DNA of 64,000 bases from Avena insularis (lineage: Eukaryota; Streptophyta; Magnoliopsida; Poales; Poaceae): NCBI GenBank assembly GCA_023614405.1, contig CM042689.1, positions 279,441,533 to 279,505,532 on the forward strand. Reading direction: 5' to 3'. Position 1 is the first letter of the stretch, and every line of letters begins with the position of its first letter. Below are positions 11,456 to 24,238 of this stretch, one piece after another. A model generated the notes under the pieces. It was not told where the DNA came from and searched no databases. It saw nothing but the letters and a program-made list of their open reading frames with translations. The position numbers and the translations under genes were made by a program.

Positions 11456-13108
11456 TGTAGGGTTCGCAGCATAGAAAACAAAAAATTTCCTATGATGGGA
11501 ACTATGTACCAAGATCTATCTACTAGATACAAACAACAGGCGGATGTATATCCGTAGAGAACATACCCTTGAAGACCGACAAAGCTTAAGGAGTTCAACT
11601 CATGGTTGATGTAGACGATCTCTTGCCGATCTCAAGATCGAGAGGAAGTCCTAGCGCCATAAATCAGCAGCGCATCCGTGCTCGCACACATGTTCGAGGC
11701 ACCGAGCAACCTCCGCCTCCTCGCTCCAGCGATGCAGCGGAAGCACAACTCTTTCTTGCCGAATAGCCACCGAGAACATGTATCTCGCTAGTCCGAGACC
11801 ATGGGGGATAAATTCTAGAGGGGGAGAGAGATCCTTCACGAGGAGGTGTGAGTGAGAAGTGAGGAGGGGGGCTCCTTTTATAGGAGGAGGGGGGAAACCC
11901 AAGGGGGTGGCCGGCACATGGGGCTGCCCCCTTGCCCTCCCCACTTCATGTGGGTGGACACTCCACTCACAAAATTCCTTTAAATTCCCTCCACTCAAAA
12001 TCCCACTCAAAATTGCCATTAAATTTCCACCAAATTTAATGCAAACTCTCATTAAATAAAACTCTTTTATTTTATTCAGAATTTTGTCAATTACTTTAAT
12101 GACAAACATTCACAAATAACCCCTTGCTAGAATTCCATTTCACATGCATAACCACTTTATGCAATTTCACCCGAAAACCTGTTTCGGTATCTAGTGAAAT
12201 AAATTCCTGCGCTTGTTTATTCTTTCTGCATGAAACTTTTGCTCCAATTGGATGTCGGTGTCTCTTAAGTGTGTCACCCTATGGTTCATGAATAATGCGG
12301 ACATGATCGAGACCCCTCTCAGATCAATAATCAGAAGCGGGATCTGGAGACCCATACTGACTCCCACACATTCAACGATGACTTTCTTGTGATCGTCGGA
12401 ACCTTTTACGCTAGTATCTTAATCCCTTTGTTTCACGATATATTACATGTCCGAGATTCGATCATCGGTATCTCCATACCTAGTTTGATCTCAATTCGAC
12501 ATGCACTCTTTTCTCGTTCCCGTGATATAACATTCTAGTGATCAAATCACTTGCTTGCAAGCTAACCAATGTGATATCACCGAGAGGGCCCAGAGTATAT
12601 CTATCCGTCATCGGGATGAACAAATTACACTCTTGATCCACGAGCCTCAACGTAACACTTTGTTAGTTCTGAATCCATCTTTATAATCACCCTGTTACGG
12701 TGTGACGTTTGATGTTATCAAGAAACTCTTCCGGTGTTAGTGATTGACATGATCTCATGGTCTAAGGATTAGGATCACTTTGTAAGTTGTTATAGCAATA
12801 TAAACTCAATGACTTTGATCGTAATGTTATACTTCGGATGAATGTTCATCACACCATTACACTAATGTTGTGATCCCATTATTAACAACATCCAATGTCC
12901 ATGATCAGGAAACCTTGATCATCTTGTTAATCAACGAGCTAGTTTATGAGAGAGGCATAACTAGGAACTTTCTGTTTGTTTATTAAACACACATGTATTA
13001 ACTTTTCCGTATTAATACAATTATAGCATGCAAAATAAACATCTATCATATACTTGGAATACACATAATAAACACTTTATTATTGCCTCTCATGGCATAT
13101 TGCCTTCA
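11456..13108 (-). repeat. 3' LTR of copia element E
   Basis: 1,653 bp, nearly identical to 18165-19819. On the minus strand it starts TGAAGGCAATATGCCATGAG and ends ...CTGCGAACCCTACA. It includes a GC-rich block (11690-11960) and an AT-rich block (11990-12120), in the same positions as in the other LTR. Most differences are single bases. Confidence 0.95.
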
Positions 13109-13120
13109 GTCTCCCACTTG
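13109..13120 (-). promoter_or_regulatory. polypurine tract of copia element E
   Basis: The minus strand reads AAGTGGGAGAC directly before the 3' LTR start TGAAGG. The AGTGGGAGAC-type tract next to the 3' LTR is typical of this copia group and primes plus-strand DNA synthesis. Confidence 0.85.
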
Positions 13121-13140
13121 CACTAGAGACAATAATCTAG

Positions 13141-16100
13141 TTACATAGTGATAAATCTAACACCCATCGAGTTCTGGTGTTGATCATGTTTTGCTCTAGG
13201 GAGAGTTTTAGTCAACGGATCTACTACATTGAGATCCGTATGTACTTTACAAATCTTTATATCCCCATCCTTGACATGCTCGCAGATCGAGTGAAACCGG
13301 CGCTTAATATGTTTGGAATGCTTGTGAGACCTTGGCTCTTTGGCATTGGCAATGGCACCATTGTTGTCACAATAGATCACCATTGGGTCCAACGCGTTTG
13401 CCACCACTCCTAGTTCGGATATGAACTCCTTCATCCAAATCGCTTCGAGCCGCTCAAGCAAAGAACATATTCGGCCTCCGTTGTTGATCCCGCTACCACA
13501 GGTTGTTTGGAGCTCCTCCAACTAACCGCTCCGCCATTCATGAGAAATACGTATCCGGATTGAGACTTAGAGTCATCCGGATCGGGGTCAAAGCTAGCAT
13601 CGACATAACACTTAGCGAATCTCTTCTTCACCTCCGTATACAAGAAACATATCCTTAGTTCTTCGTAAGTACTTAAGGATATTCTTGACCGCTATCCAGT
13701 GTTTCGAACCTAGATCCGATTGGTACCTACTAGTCAAACTAATAGCATGTGCCACATCCGGTCTTGTACATAGCATGGCGTTCATTATAGAGCCTATGGC
13801 TGAAGCATAGGGGACTTTATCCATTATCTCTCTTTCTTCCGCCGAAGCCGGACTTTGAGTCTTACTCAATGTCTTGCCTTGCAACATAGGTAAGAACCCC
13901 TTCTTACTTCCGTCCATTTTAAACTTCTTTAAAATCTTATCAAGGTATGTACTTTGCAATAGCCCTATTAGACGCCTAGATCTATCTCTATAGATCTTTA
14001 TGCCTAATATGTATGACGCTTCACCTAGGTGCTTCATTGAAAATTTGCTGTTTAGATAACTTTTAACACTGTTTAAAAGATCTATATCATTTCCGATCAA
14101 TAATATGTCATCCACATATAATATCAGAAATGCCACATTGCTCCCACTCACTTTCTTGTAAATACAAGCTTCTCCATAAGTTTGGACAAATCCAAACTCT
14201 TTGATCACCTCATCAAAGCGGAGATTCCAACTTCGTGATGCTTGCTTCAATCCATAGATGGATCTCTGAAGCTTGCACACCTTGTTAGCATCCTTAGGAT
14301 CGACAAAACCCTTTGGTTGTATCATATACAACTCTTCTTCAATATTACCATTGAGAAACGCGGTTTTTACATCCATCTGCCATATCTCATAATCGAAATA
14401 TGCAGCAATTGCTAACATAATCCTAACTGACTTTAGCATCGCTACGGGAGAGAATGTCTCATCGTAGTCAACTCCTTGAATTTGTCGAAACCCCTTTGCG
14501 ACAAGTCGAGCTTTATAGACGGTTACATTACCATCAACATCAGTTTTCCTTTTGAAAATCCATTTATTCTCCACGGCCTTTCGGTCGTGAGGTAATTCCA
14601 CCAAGTTCCAAACTTGATTTTCATACATGGATTCCATCTCAGATTTCATGGCTTCTAACCATTTGTTGGAATCCGGGCTCATCATCGCTTCTTCATACGT
14701 CGCAGGGTCATCATTTTCATCAACCATGAAATTCATGACAGGATTTCCGTACAACTCGGGAGCTGCACGCGTCCTACTTGACCTGCGAGGTTCGGTAGTA
14801 CTCTCTTTCGGAGTTTCATGATCATTATCATTAGTTCCCTCTTCAACAGGTGGAGCCAACTCCGGAACAACTTCCGGCGCTGCGCTACTCGCCATACTTT
14901 GAAGAGAAGGTTCAATAACCTCTTCGAGTTCTACCTTCCGACTACTCACACCTTTTGCGAGAAACTCTTTCTCAAGAAAGGATCCATTCTTGGCAACAAA
15001 AACCTTGCCCTCGGATCTGTGATAGAAGGAATACCCAATAGTTTCCTTAGGGTATCCTATGAAGACGCATTTTTCCATTTTGGGTTCGAGTTTATCCGGT
15101 TGAAGTTTCTTCACATAAACATCGCATCCCCAAACTTTAAGAAATGACATCTTAGGTTTGTTTCCAAACCACAATTCATACGGTGTCTTTTCAACGGATT
15201 TAGATGGCGCCCGATTTAAAGTGAATGCAGCAGTCTCTAGTGCATAGCCCAAAATGACAACGGCAAGTCCGTTAGAGACATCATAGATCGAACCATATCT
15301 AATAAAGTACGATTACGACGTTCCGACACACCATTTCTCTGTGGTGTTCCGGCAGGTGTGAGTTGTGAAACAATTCCACACTCTTTCATGTGAGTGCTAA
15401 ACTCGTAACTTAGATACTCACCTCCACGGTCGGACCGTAGAAATTTGATCTTTCTATTATGATGATTTTCCACTTCATTCTGAAATTCCTTGAACTTTTG
15501 AAAGGTTTCATACTTGTGTTTCATTAAGTAGATATAACCGTATCTACTCAAATCATCCGTGAAAGTAACAAAATAACTATATCCACCTCGCGCCGACACA
15601 CTCATTGGACCGCATACATCAGAATGTATGATTTCCAATAAATCTGTCGCCCGTTCCATTGAACCGGAAAACGGCGTTCTAGTCATCTTGCCCATAAGGC
15701 ATGGCTCACATGCATCAAATGATTCATAATCAAGTGATTTCAAAAGTCCATCCGAATGGAGCTTCTTCATGCGTTTAACGCCAATATGACCTAGACGGCA
15801 GTGCCACATATATGTGGATATATCATCATTAAGTTTAATCCTTTTAGCATCAACATTATGAATATGTGTAACATTATCATCGAGATTTAATAGAAATAAA
15901 CCATTCATCACCGGTGCATGACCATAAAAGATTTCATTCATATAAATGGAACAACCATTGTTCTCGGATTTAAATGAATAACCACTTCGCATCAAACACG
16001 GTCCAGATACAATGTTCATGCTCAGTGCAGGCACCAGATAACAATTATTCAAGTTTATAACTAATCCCGACGGCAAGTGGAGAGGCAGTGTTCCAACAGC

Positions 16101-16223
16101 GATCACATCAACGCCTGATCCATTGCCGACACGCATCTTGACCTCACCCCTTGCTAGCGGTCGCTTGTTCCGCAGCCCCTGATTCGAGTTACAAATATTA
16201 GCAACTGAACCGGTATCAAATAC
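13141..16223 (-). pseudogene. pol: pol of copia element E: protease end, integrase, reverse transcriptase, RNase H
   Basis: After the protease motif (VFDTGSVANIC, just upstream near 16215), the GAG-pre-integrase segment (MWHCRLGHIG, about 15800) precedes the integrase core with HSDVCGP, SDRGGEY and NGVSERRNRT, which hold the D, D and E catalytic residues (15650-15300). Reverse transcriptase follows, with VDYDETFSPVA, WQMDVKTAFLNG and the catalytic LYVDDILL (about 14125). RNase H has YVDASFDPD and SSKQPVVAGSTTEAEY (13600-13480) and the tail ends at 13141. Damage: one TAG at about 16222, just before the protease Asp; a one-base deletion near 15245; and frame changes near 13630 and 13480. Everything between is open, so decay is recent. 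Confidence 0.92.
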
Positions 16224-17110
16224 CTAGGTGCTACTGCGAGCACTAGTCAAGTACACATCAATAACATGTATATCATATATACCTTTGTTTTCCTTGCCGG
16301 CCTTCTTGTCTGCCAAATACTTGGGGCAGTTGCGCTTCCAGTGGCCAGTCCCTTTACAATAATAGCACTCGGTATCAGACTTAGGTCCAACTCGGGGTTT
16401 CTTTTCAGGCACGGCAACAGGCTTGCCGCCCTTACTTCCCTTCCGTTTTCCCTTCTTGTCTTTCTTGAAACCAGTGTTCCTACTGATCATCAACACGTGA
16501 TGTTCCTTTTTGATCTCCACTTCTGCAGTTTTAAGCATTGACAGAAGCTCGGGGAGAGACTTCTTCATGCCTTGCATATTATAGTTCATCACGAAGCTCT
16601 TATAGCTAGGTGGCAGAGACTACAGAACACGATGGATGCCTAAGTCAATGGGAATCTATATTCCCAAGGACACAAGCTTATCGGCGTAACCCGACATCTT
16701 GAGTACATGCTCACTAACTGAGCTGTGCTCTTCCATCATGCAGCTAAAGAACTTTTCTGAAGCGTTGTAGCTCTCACAAGAAGATGTGTGTCGAAAATCA
16801 TTTTCAACTCACCCATTGTATCAAATGCATTGCCGTTTTCGAAACGCTTTCGAAGTTCCGGCTCTAGCCCATACAATATGCCGCAATGAACTAAGTTGTG
16901 GTCCTCTTGACGAGTCTGATAGACATTCTTCTCCTCGTCAGGGGCATCATCAAAAGGTGGGGGGCCTAGTGGCGCTTCTAGCACGTATTGCTTTTGTGCA
17001 GCAGAGAGGAGAATCCTCAAATTCATGGACCATTCGGTAAAGTTGCTACCGTTCGTTGCTAGTTTCTCTTTCTCCATGAACACATTGAAATTAAAAGCAG
17101 GTGGTGCCAT
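16224..17110 (-). pseudogene. gag: gag of copia element E
   Basis: The start codon at 17110 opens MAPPAFNFNVFMEKEKL, with the conserved NGSNFTEWSMNLRILL and YVLEAPLGPPP segments of plant copia Gag (nucleocapsid precursor, UBN2-like fold). The frame ends at a stop at 16736, and the protein continues in another frame through MNYNMQGMKKSLPELLSML (about 16585) and a CCHC zinc knuckle, CYYCKGTGHWKRNC (about 16370-16330), which binds the RNA genome. One frameshift near 16740 and one TAG near 16620 separate the halves. The protein would act in virus-like particle assembly in the cytoplasm. Confidence 0.88.
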
Positions 17111-18151
17111 CTACAATAGAATTTGTAAAGTTTAGACTAAGTGTATGATAGATTGATTTCAACTAATCCACATTACGAATGAACTCCCACTCAAAAATCA
17201 CATCCCTCGTGCCTTTTTGGTGATTACTTGAACCAAATCCACTACACCAAGTCCGATCATCACGTGAGTCGGTGTAGCTTCAAAGGCGAGCATCAAATGG
17301 GCATCATATCAACTATATGACTCATGCTTAACCTTTCGGTCCATGTTCCGAGGCCATGTCTATACATGCTAGGCTCGCTAAGTTAGAACCTTAGTATTCG
17401 TGTGTGTAACTGTTTTACACCCAAAATATGGTCGTGGATCCAAGAACACCCGATCATCACGTGATGTCTTGGAGCGACGAAACATAATCGGTGCATACTA
17501 AAGGAAGAACACATTCTTATCTTGATATTTAAATGAGAGATCATCTTATTATGCTAACAAAGCGCTAAACAAGCAATATAAGATGCTATCAAACATCACA
17601 TGTTTATTAGTGAAATGTTATGGTTCCCGCAGATGATCTCTATCATGTGCATCGTGGTATGATCACTATCATACCTATATGTGTAAATACAAGGTCTATG
17701 GAGTTTACACGCTATGTGTTTTGTAAGAGTATCATCTCATACTTCTACTTACAACACCACGATATCATAACACTAGCCCAGCAACAATCTAAACTAGACG
17801 CCTCTAATTTATCCATTGCAAGTTTTACGTGGCTTAGCGCTTTCGAGATAGAACCGTTCTTACCTACGAACATGAACCACAACGAGGATAACCAAATTGT
17901 TGACAACTTGTTGCAAAATAGATATTGACTATAGTAGGAGAGACAGACACCCGCTAGCCACTTATGCAAACTAGTTGCATGTCAAGCGTGGAACAGGTCT
18001 CATGTGCGAGGACATGTAAAGTTTGTCCGGGCCGCTTCATCCCACTATGCCACCAATATCCAAAATTACAACTAAGGAGCAACAACATGATCATCATCGC
18101 CCACATACTCATATGTGTACTACCAGTGTAAAGCATCTACGCATAGATCCG
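17111..18151 (-). other. 5' leader of copia element E
   Basis: About 1 kb between the primer site and the gag start. Long leaders with packaging signals are normal for this group. Short palindromic-looking motifs such as 'gatcatcacgtga' occur twice (17255 and 17452). No gene is seen. Confidence 0.5.
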
Positions 18152-18163
18152 GCTCTGATACCA
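18152..18163 (-). promoter_or_regulatory. primer binding site of copia element E (initiator tRNA-Met)
   Basis: The minus strand reads TGGTATCAGAGC one base after the end of the 5' LTR (18165). This is complementary to the 3' end of plant initiator methionine tRNA, the standard primer of BARE/Angela-type elements. Confidence 0.93.
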
Positions 18164-18164
18164 C

Positions 18165-19819
18165 TGTAGGGTTCGCAGCATAGAAAACAAAAATTTTCCT
18201 ACGATGGGAACTATGTACCAAGATCTATCTACTAGATACAAACAACGGGCAGATGTATATCCGTAGAGAACATACCCTTGAAGACCGACAAAGCTTAACG
18301 AGTTCAACTCGTGGTTGATGTAGACGATCTCTTGCCGATCTCAAGATCGAGAGGAAGTCCTAGCGCCGCAAACCAGCAGCGCATCCGTGCTCGCACACAC
18401 GTTCGAGGCACCGAGAAACCTCCGCCTCCTCGCTCTAGTGATGCAGAGGAAGCACAACTCTTTCTTGCCGAATAGCCACCGGGAACATGTATCTCGCTAG
18501 TCCGAGACCATGGGGGATAAATTCTAGAGGGGGAGAGAGATCCTTCACGAGGAGGTGTGAGTGAGAAGTGAGGAGGGGGGCTCCTTTTATAGGAGGAGGG
18601 GGGGAACCCCAAGGGGGTGGCCGGCGCATGGGGCTGCCCCCTTTCCCTCCCCTATTCATGTGGGTGGACACTCCACTCACAAAATTCCTTTAAATTCCCT
18701 CCACTCAAAATCCCACTCAAAATTGCCATTAAATTTCCACCAAATTTAATGCAAACTCTCATTAAATAAAACTCTTTTATTTTATTCAGAATTTTGTCAA
18801 TTAATTTAATGATAAACATTCACAAATAACCCCTTGCTAGAATTCCATTTCACATGCATAACCACTTTATGCAATTTCACCCGAAAACCTGTTTCGGTAT
18901 CTAGTGAAATAAATTCCTGCGCTTGTTTATTCTTTCGGCATGAAACTTTTGCTCCAATTGGATGTCGGTGTCTCTTAAGTGTGTCACCCTACGGTTCGTG
19001 AATAATGCGGACATGATCGAGACCCCTCTCAGATCAATAATCAGAAGCGGGATCTGGAGACCCATACTGACTCCCACACATTCAACGATGACTTTCTTGT
19101 GATCGTCAGAACCTTTTACGCTAGTATCTTAATCCCTTTGTTTCACGATATATTACATGTCCGAGATTCGATCATCGGTATCTCCATACCTAGTTTGATC
19201 TCGTTACTGACATGCACTCTTTTCTCGTTCCCGTGATATAACATTCTAGTGATCAAATCACTTGCTTACAAGCTAACCAATGTGATATCACCGAGAGGGC
19301 CCAGAGTATATCTATCCGTCATCGGGATGAACAAATTCTACTCTTCATCCATGAGCCTCAACATAACACTTTGTTAGTTCTGAATCCATCTTTATAATCA
19401 CCCTGTTACGGTGTGACGTTTGATGTTATCAAGAAACTCTTCCGGTGTTAGTGATTGACATGATCTCATGGTCTAAGGATTAGGATCACTTCGTAAGTTG
19501 TTATAGCAATATAAACTCCATGACTTTGATCGTAATGCTATACTTCGGATGAATGTTCATCACACCATTACACTAATGTTGTGATCCCATTATTAACAAC
19601 ATCCAATGTCCATGATCAGGAAACCTTGATCATCTTGTTAATCAATGAGCTAGTTTATGAGAGAGGCATAACTAGGAACTTTCTGTTTGTTTATTAAACA
19701 CACATGTATTAATGTTTCCGTATTAATATAATTATAGCATGCAAAATAAACATCTATCATATACTTGGAATACACATAATAAACACTTTATTATTGCCTC
19801 TCAGGGCATATTCCCTTCA
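18165..19819 (-). repeat. 5' LTR of copia element E
   Basis: 1,655 bp copy of the LTR at 11456-13108, carrying the presumed promoter of the element. Its upper boundary ...CCCTTCA at 19819 is followed by the target duplication CTAAA. Confidence 0.95.
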
Positions 19820-19824
19820 CTAAA

Positions 19825-20700
19825 TGCATACTTGAAACAAACTATACATAGCCATTATTTAGTTGCATGAAGTAAGCATTGAATCCCCTAATATCTCCAT
19901 TCATACAGTTGAAAATATGATCGCCTGGGGCTTAATTGAGGAAGTATATATATTTTGATAGTTCATTTTACAAAAATTATATAGAGCTGTTAATTTCTCT
20001 AGCATGAAATGTAGCACATAGGTAACTTCCCTGGTTCGGGAAGGCACATCACCACAATTTTGGTTATGCACATCATATTATGAGATATAGCATTTGATGT
20101 AACTCCGTGCAATAACTATGATAAAGTTTGTATTGCAACAAAGGTGTTAGGAAAAAGGATAAGAAACAGTACTATCAAATCTTAGCTAAATATAGCAATA
20201 CAAGAGTGCTAGATGTATTTGTTCATCTGCATACATGCATCAAGATATACACAAAATTATCAAGATAGCAGTATTTATTCATCTGCATACAAATTATGGT
20301 ACTAATCAGGATATTGTACAAATTATGGTACTAATCTGGATACAAATTATGGTACAAATTATCAAGATAGAAGTATTTGTACAAGATAGCAATATTTGTT
20401 CATTTGCATACATGCATCAAGATATCAACTAATCAGCAGTATAAAATCTTAGCTAAACCTAGCAGTACAAGATCTCTACATGTTTCTATCCAACGCTTCT
20501 TCTCTATGGCAGCGCTTATTTCTCTAACTAACTAACTAACTAACAGATCGCTACCTGTTTCTACCTGTTTCATCATCGATACCCCATTCCAAAACATTCA
20601 GCAAGGAATAATCTAACAATCTAGTGCATCACCATACTAGTAAATTAGACAGGTCCTCAAATCTCTGGTGAGACGACAATGGATTCCTGGGAAGCAAATC
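19825..20700. other. AT-rich part of element D
   Basis: No gene is recognised. 20215-20435 is made of imperfect direct repeats of 'aaattatggtac', 'catctgcatac(a)' and 'atgcatcaagatat'. A short AACT microsatellite lies at about 20524-20544. Confidence 0.5.
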
Positions 20701-20826
20701 TAGTGCCCCTTGCCTTGGTCGTACTTCTTGGGGAGAAACGTGGTGTGGATACTAGGCAGTACTGCTACATGACCATGAGACAGCGGCGGGGAGAACGAAA
20801 TGAGGGGAGAGGAGATGGGGTTTACC

Positions 20827-20972
20827 TCAGCGACGAGGTACTTGAGGATGACGATGAGGTAGCTCGGGTAGCTCATGGGGGTCCGGACGATTTGAGCGGA
20901 CAGTGAACTTGGGCGGCTTCTATGGATGCAGAATTTTGGAAGCTGGATCATCATCTTGCTGGCGCTTTCCAA
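20827..20972 (-). pseudogene. possible first exon of the gene fragment carried by element D
   Basis: On the minus strand a C-rich stretch that looks like a 5' untranslated region (21290-21000) leads into an open segment ending VRTPMSYPSYLIVILKYLVAE, followed by a good donor (GAG|gtaaac, 20825-20820). It lies upstream, in the transcriptional sense, of the exon-like pieces at 11332-11392 and 10202-10296; copia element E separates them and would lie in the intervening intron. Several ATGs are possible and the reading frame before 20900 is uncertain. The hydrophobic stretch suggests a membrane protein. I do not recognise it. Confidence 0.3.
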
Positions 20973-21369
20973 CCAACCCCACCCTCAAAAACCCTTATGG
21001 GGCAGACATAGAGAAGCATGTAGCGAGATGCCTTGGAAACCCTTCCCTGAAGACCTTCTGGCAGCATGTACGCGTCGATTTGGCAGAGATCGGCAATGGG
21101 GGCAATGGAGAGCGGGAGTGATAGGAGTGGCGGAGGAGAAAAGAGGGAGGGAGAGGATCGATTGATGAGATTGAGAGGGGAACTGGCACAGAAGGGGAGG
21201 CTATCTGGAGTTGGTGAGGTTAGGTTTGGGGTCGTTGGTGCGATGGAGACTAGGTGAAAACGTCGGTGTTCTTCTTCAGGTGAGTTGACGAGCATTGGAT
21301 CAAACTGAACGGTCTAGATCATGCCCCTGAGGACGATCCGTGGAAGTTGGTTTTTTGTGTTTTGATTGG

Positions 21370-23810
21370 TCTATTCATAAAACACCTCTTTTTTGCACTC
21401 AGAAAATGAAGCAACAACCATATAAAAGTTTCAAAATGGTACAACCCGATTTTTCTAAAATACTATACCACCTTACATGCATAGTGTACCAACCGGGGTA
21501 TCTCAAACGTTTCCATCTATCCCTCGCAAAAAAGACAAATTCCTGCCGAATCGGCAAGAAGCGGGTCAGATTTGAACCACAGGTATATGATCCAATGCTC
21601 TTGATTTTTTGAAAAAATCATTTTAGACTCACAATATCATGTTTCTTTAGAGATCCAACGCAAGTTTAGAGAGGCTCATCCCCGAGCTACGAATCTTAAT
21701 GCCCGCCGTTTTGACCATAGTTTAAAATGGGTATAAAAAATTCAAAAATAGTACGAACAATGTAAATCTTCCGCGTGGCATCATATTATTTGACATAGTT
21801 GCAAGAAAAAATATCAAACTTGGTATATTGATTGCGTCTTGAAAAAACCTTCTTAGAAATGACCTATCATGTCTGACGTTTCATGGCTTTTAGGCCGAAA
21901 GACTAATTTGATGGCTAGAATCGTGGCATAGTTTGTGATAATATGATCATATTGTGCATGCATGTGTATCATGGGACGGCGTAAAATGTTGCAGGAGAAA
22001 GTCTTTCTTTTTGTCGCACAGAAAATACATTTTCCATTTTCCAAGCGCCAAAAAGGGAGCGTTTTGTGAAGCAGCCACCAAATGAAATTTTTAAAATGCA
22101 ACACCCCATTTTTCAAAAATAATAGTCCACCTTACATGTACAAATTTCCCAACTGGGGTATCTCAAACCTTTCCGTCCACCCCTGGCGAAAAAGACAATT
22201 CCTACCGAATCGGTAGGAAGTGGGTCTGATTTGAACTACAGGTACATTATATGATGCCCATTATTTTTTGAAAAAATAATTTTTAGACTCACAATATGCT
22301 ATTTATTCAGAGATCCAATGAATATTTACCAAGACTCATCCCCTGGCTAAGAACTTTCATGCCCGCCGTTTTGACCATACTTTGGAACGGGCATAGAAAA
22401 TTCAAAACCAGTCCGATCAATGCAAATTCTTTGTGTGATATCTTATTATGTGACATAGTTGCAAGGAAAAATATCAAACTTGGTATATTGCAAGTGTCTC
22501 AAAAAAATATTCTTAGAAATGACCTATCATGTTCGAGGTTTCATCGATTTTGGGCCAAACGACTAATGTTATGGCCAGAATCGCGACACAGTTTGTGATA
22601 ATATATCCATATTGTGCACACATATGTATCATGGGATGGCAAACAATGTTGCTGGAGGAAGTTTTCCTTTTTCTCGCACAGAAAAACCATTTTCCATTTT
22701 CCAAGCACAAAAAGGGGTCATTTTGTGAAGCAACCACCAAATGAAAGGTTCAAAATGCTACCACCCAATTTTTCAAAAATAATAGGCCATCTTACATGGA
22801 AAAATGTCCCAACTTGGGTATCTCAAACCTTTCCGTCTACCCCTGGCAAAAAAGACAAATTCCTGCCGAATCGGTAGGAAGTGGGTCGGTTTTGAACTAC
22901 AGGTATATTATATGATGCCCATTATTTTTTGAAAAAAATGATTTTTAGACTCACAATATGCTATTTCTTCATAGATACAATGCAAGTTTAGCGAGGCTCA
23001 GCCCCTAGCTAAGAACATTCATGCCTGCTGTTTTGACCATAGTTTGAAACGAGCATAAGAAATTAAAAAACCGTTCGAACACTATAAATCTTTCGCGTTG
23101 TATCGTATTATGTGACATAGTTGCAAGGAAAAATACCAAAATTGCTATAATAATTACATCTTGAAACGTCCTTATCAAAATGAGCTATCATGTTCGAGGA
23201 TTCATGGTTTTCGGTCCAAATGACCAATGTTATGGCAAGAATTACGGCATAGTTGTGATAATGTTCCCATATTGTGCACGCATGTGTATCTTGAGATGGT
23301 GAACAATGTTGCAGAAGAAAGTTTTTCCTTTCGTCGCACGGAAAATCCATTTTCTATTTTCTGAGTGCAAAAGAGGGGCGTTTTATAAAGCAACCACCAA
23401 ATAAATTTTTAAAATGCTACCACCCCATTTAAAAAAAATACTAAACCACCTTACATTGAAAATTTTACAACTAGGAGATCTCAAACTTTTCCGTCCACCC
23501 CTAAAAAAAACAAATTCCTACCGAATCGGTAGGAAGTGGGTCCGATTTGAACTACATGTACATTATCTGATGCCCATGATTTTTTGCAAAAATCATTTTT
23601 ATACTCACAATCTGCTATTTCTTCACAGATCCAGTGCAAGTTTAGCGAGGCTCATCCCCTAGCTAAGAACCTTTATGCCTGTTGTTTTGACCATACTTTG
23701 AAACATGCATAAGAAATTCAAAAACGTTTCGAACAATATAAAACCTTCGCATGACGTCATGTTATGTGATACAGGTGCAAGGAAAATATCAAACTTCAAA
23801 TATTTCAAAT
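21370..23810. repeat. tandem array, about 3.7 units of ~658 bp with a palindromic core
   Basis: The marker block 'gacaaattcctaccgaatcgg' and its variants recur at 21540, 22199, 22860 and 23515 (spacing 659, 661 and 655). Around each copy the same order is seen: 'cagaaaa...cattttcca', 'caaccaccaaatgaa', 'ggtatctcaaacctttccgtc', the core, 'tgatgcccat(t/g)attttttg', 'gactcacaatatgctattt', 'tcatcccc(t/g)agctaagaa' and 'ttttgaccatactttgaa'. Units are roughly 80-85% alike. The core is an inverted repeat, TTCCTACCGA and TCGGTAGGAA around a single A, perfect in units 2 and 4. No reading frame is conserved between units. Confidence 0.85.
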
Positions 23811-24238
23811 ATCCATTGCACTCCCCTAAAATTTTGAATTAAAAACCCTAATTTCAAGATCATATTTTGAATTTTTCTAGTGTCTCTACTATGGACTAAT
23901 ATGGAATTAGTAAATCCACTATTATTAAATTTAAAAGTATTCCTAATTAACAATCTAAGATAATCTACTGAATTTTATAAAAAGAGACAAAAATCTATTC
24001 ATTTGGACTTCATATGAAGGAGATACAAAAGAATTAAGAAAACAGAAAAAAAACGAAAGAAAAAAACATAACCGGACCAGCCAAGCTGGCCCGAATTTGA
24101 TCTACCATGCGGGAAGTAAAACCATCCAAAAAAACATTACCTATTTCGCGGGGCCTAACCTAATCGAGTTCGCCAAATCCCAATATAGGAGAGAAACATT
24201 TATATATGAGGCGTGCTATTTAAAAACAACAAAGGACT

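Larger units (their letters stand above)
11456..19819 (-). mobile_element. Element E: complete Ty1/copia retrotransposon (BARE/Angela-like)
   Basis: 8,364 bp with two LTRs (11456-13108 and 18165-19819), each TG..CA, and an exact 5-bp target duplication CTAAA (11451-11455 and 19820-19824). Primer site, polypurine tract and gag-protease-integrase-RT-RNase H are all in the expected order on the minus strand. Integrase before RT is the copia order. The LTRs are about 98% identical by eye, so this is the youngest insertion in the nest. The pol frame is broken by one TAG and about four frameshifts. Family assignment to the BARE/Angela group is from the LTR opening and gag start and is tentative. 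Confidence 0.93.

Noticed and set aside
20523..20546. AACT microsatellite as a feature of interest
   Set aside because: Only about five units; ordinary.
20679..21300. Plus-strand frames in the GC-richer part of element D
   Set aside because: No start context or family resemblance. The minus strand has splice signals and a leader-like C-rich stretch, so coding is more likely there.
21540..23535. CRISPR array
   Set aside because: Spacing of about 658 bp with conserved sequence between the palindromes; a plant genome; this is a tandem repeat.
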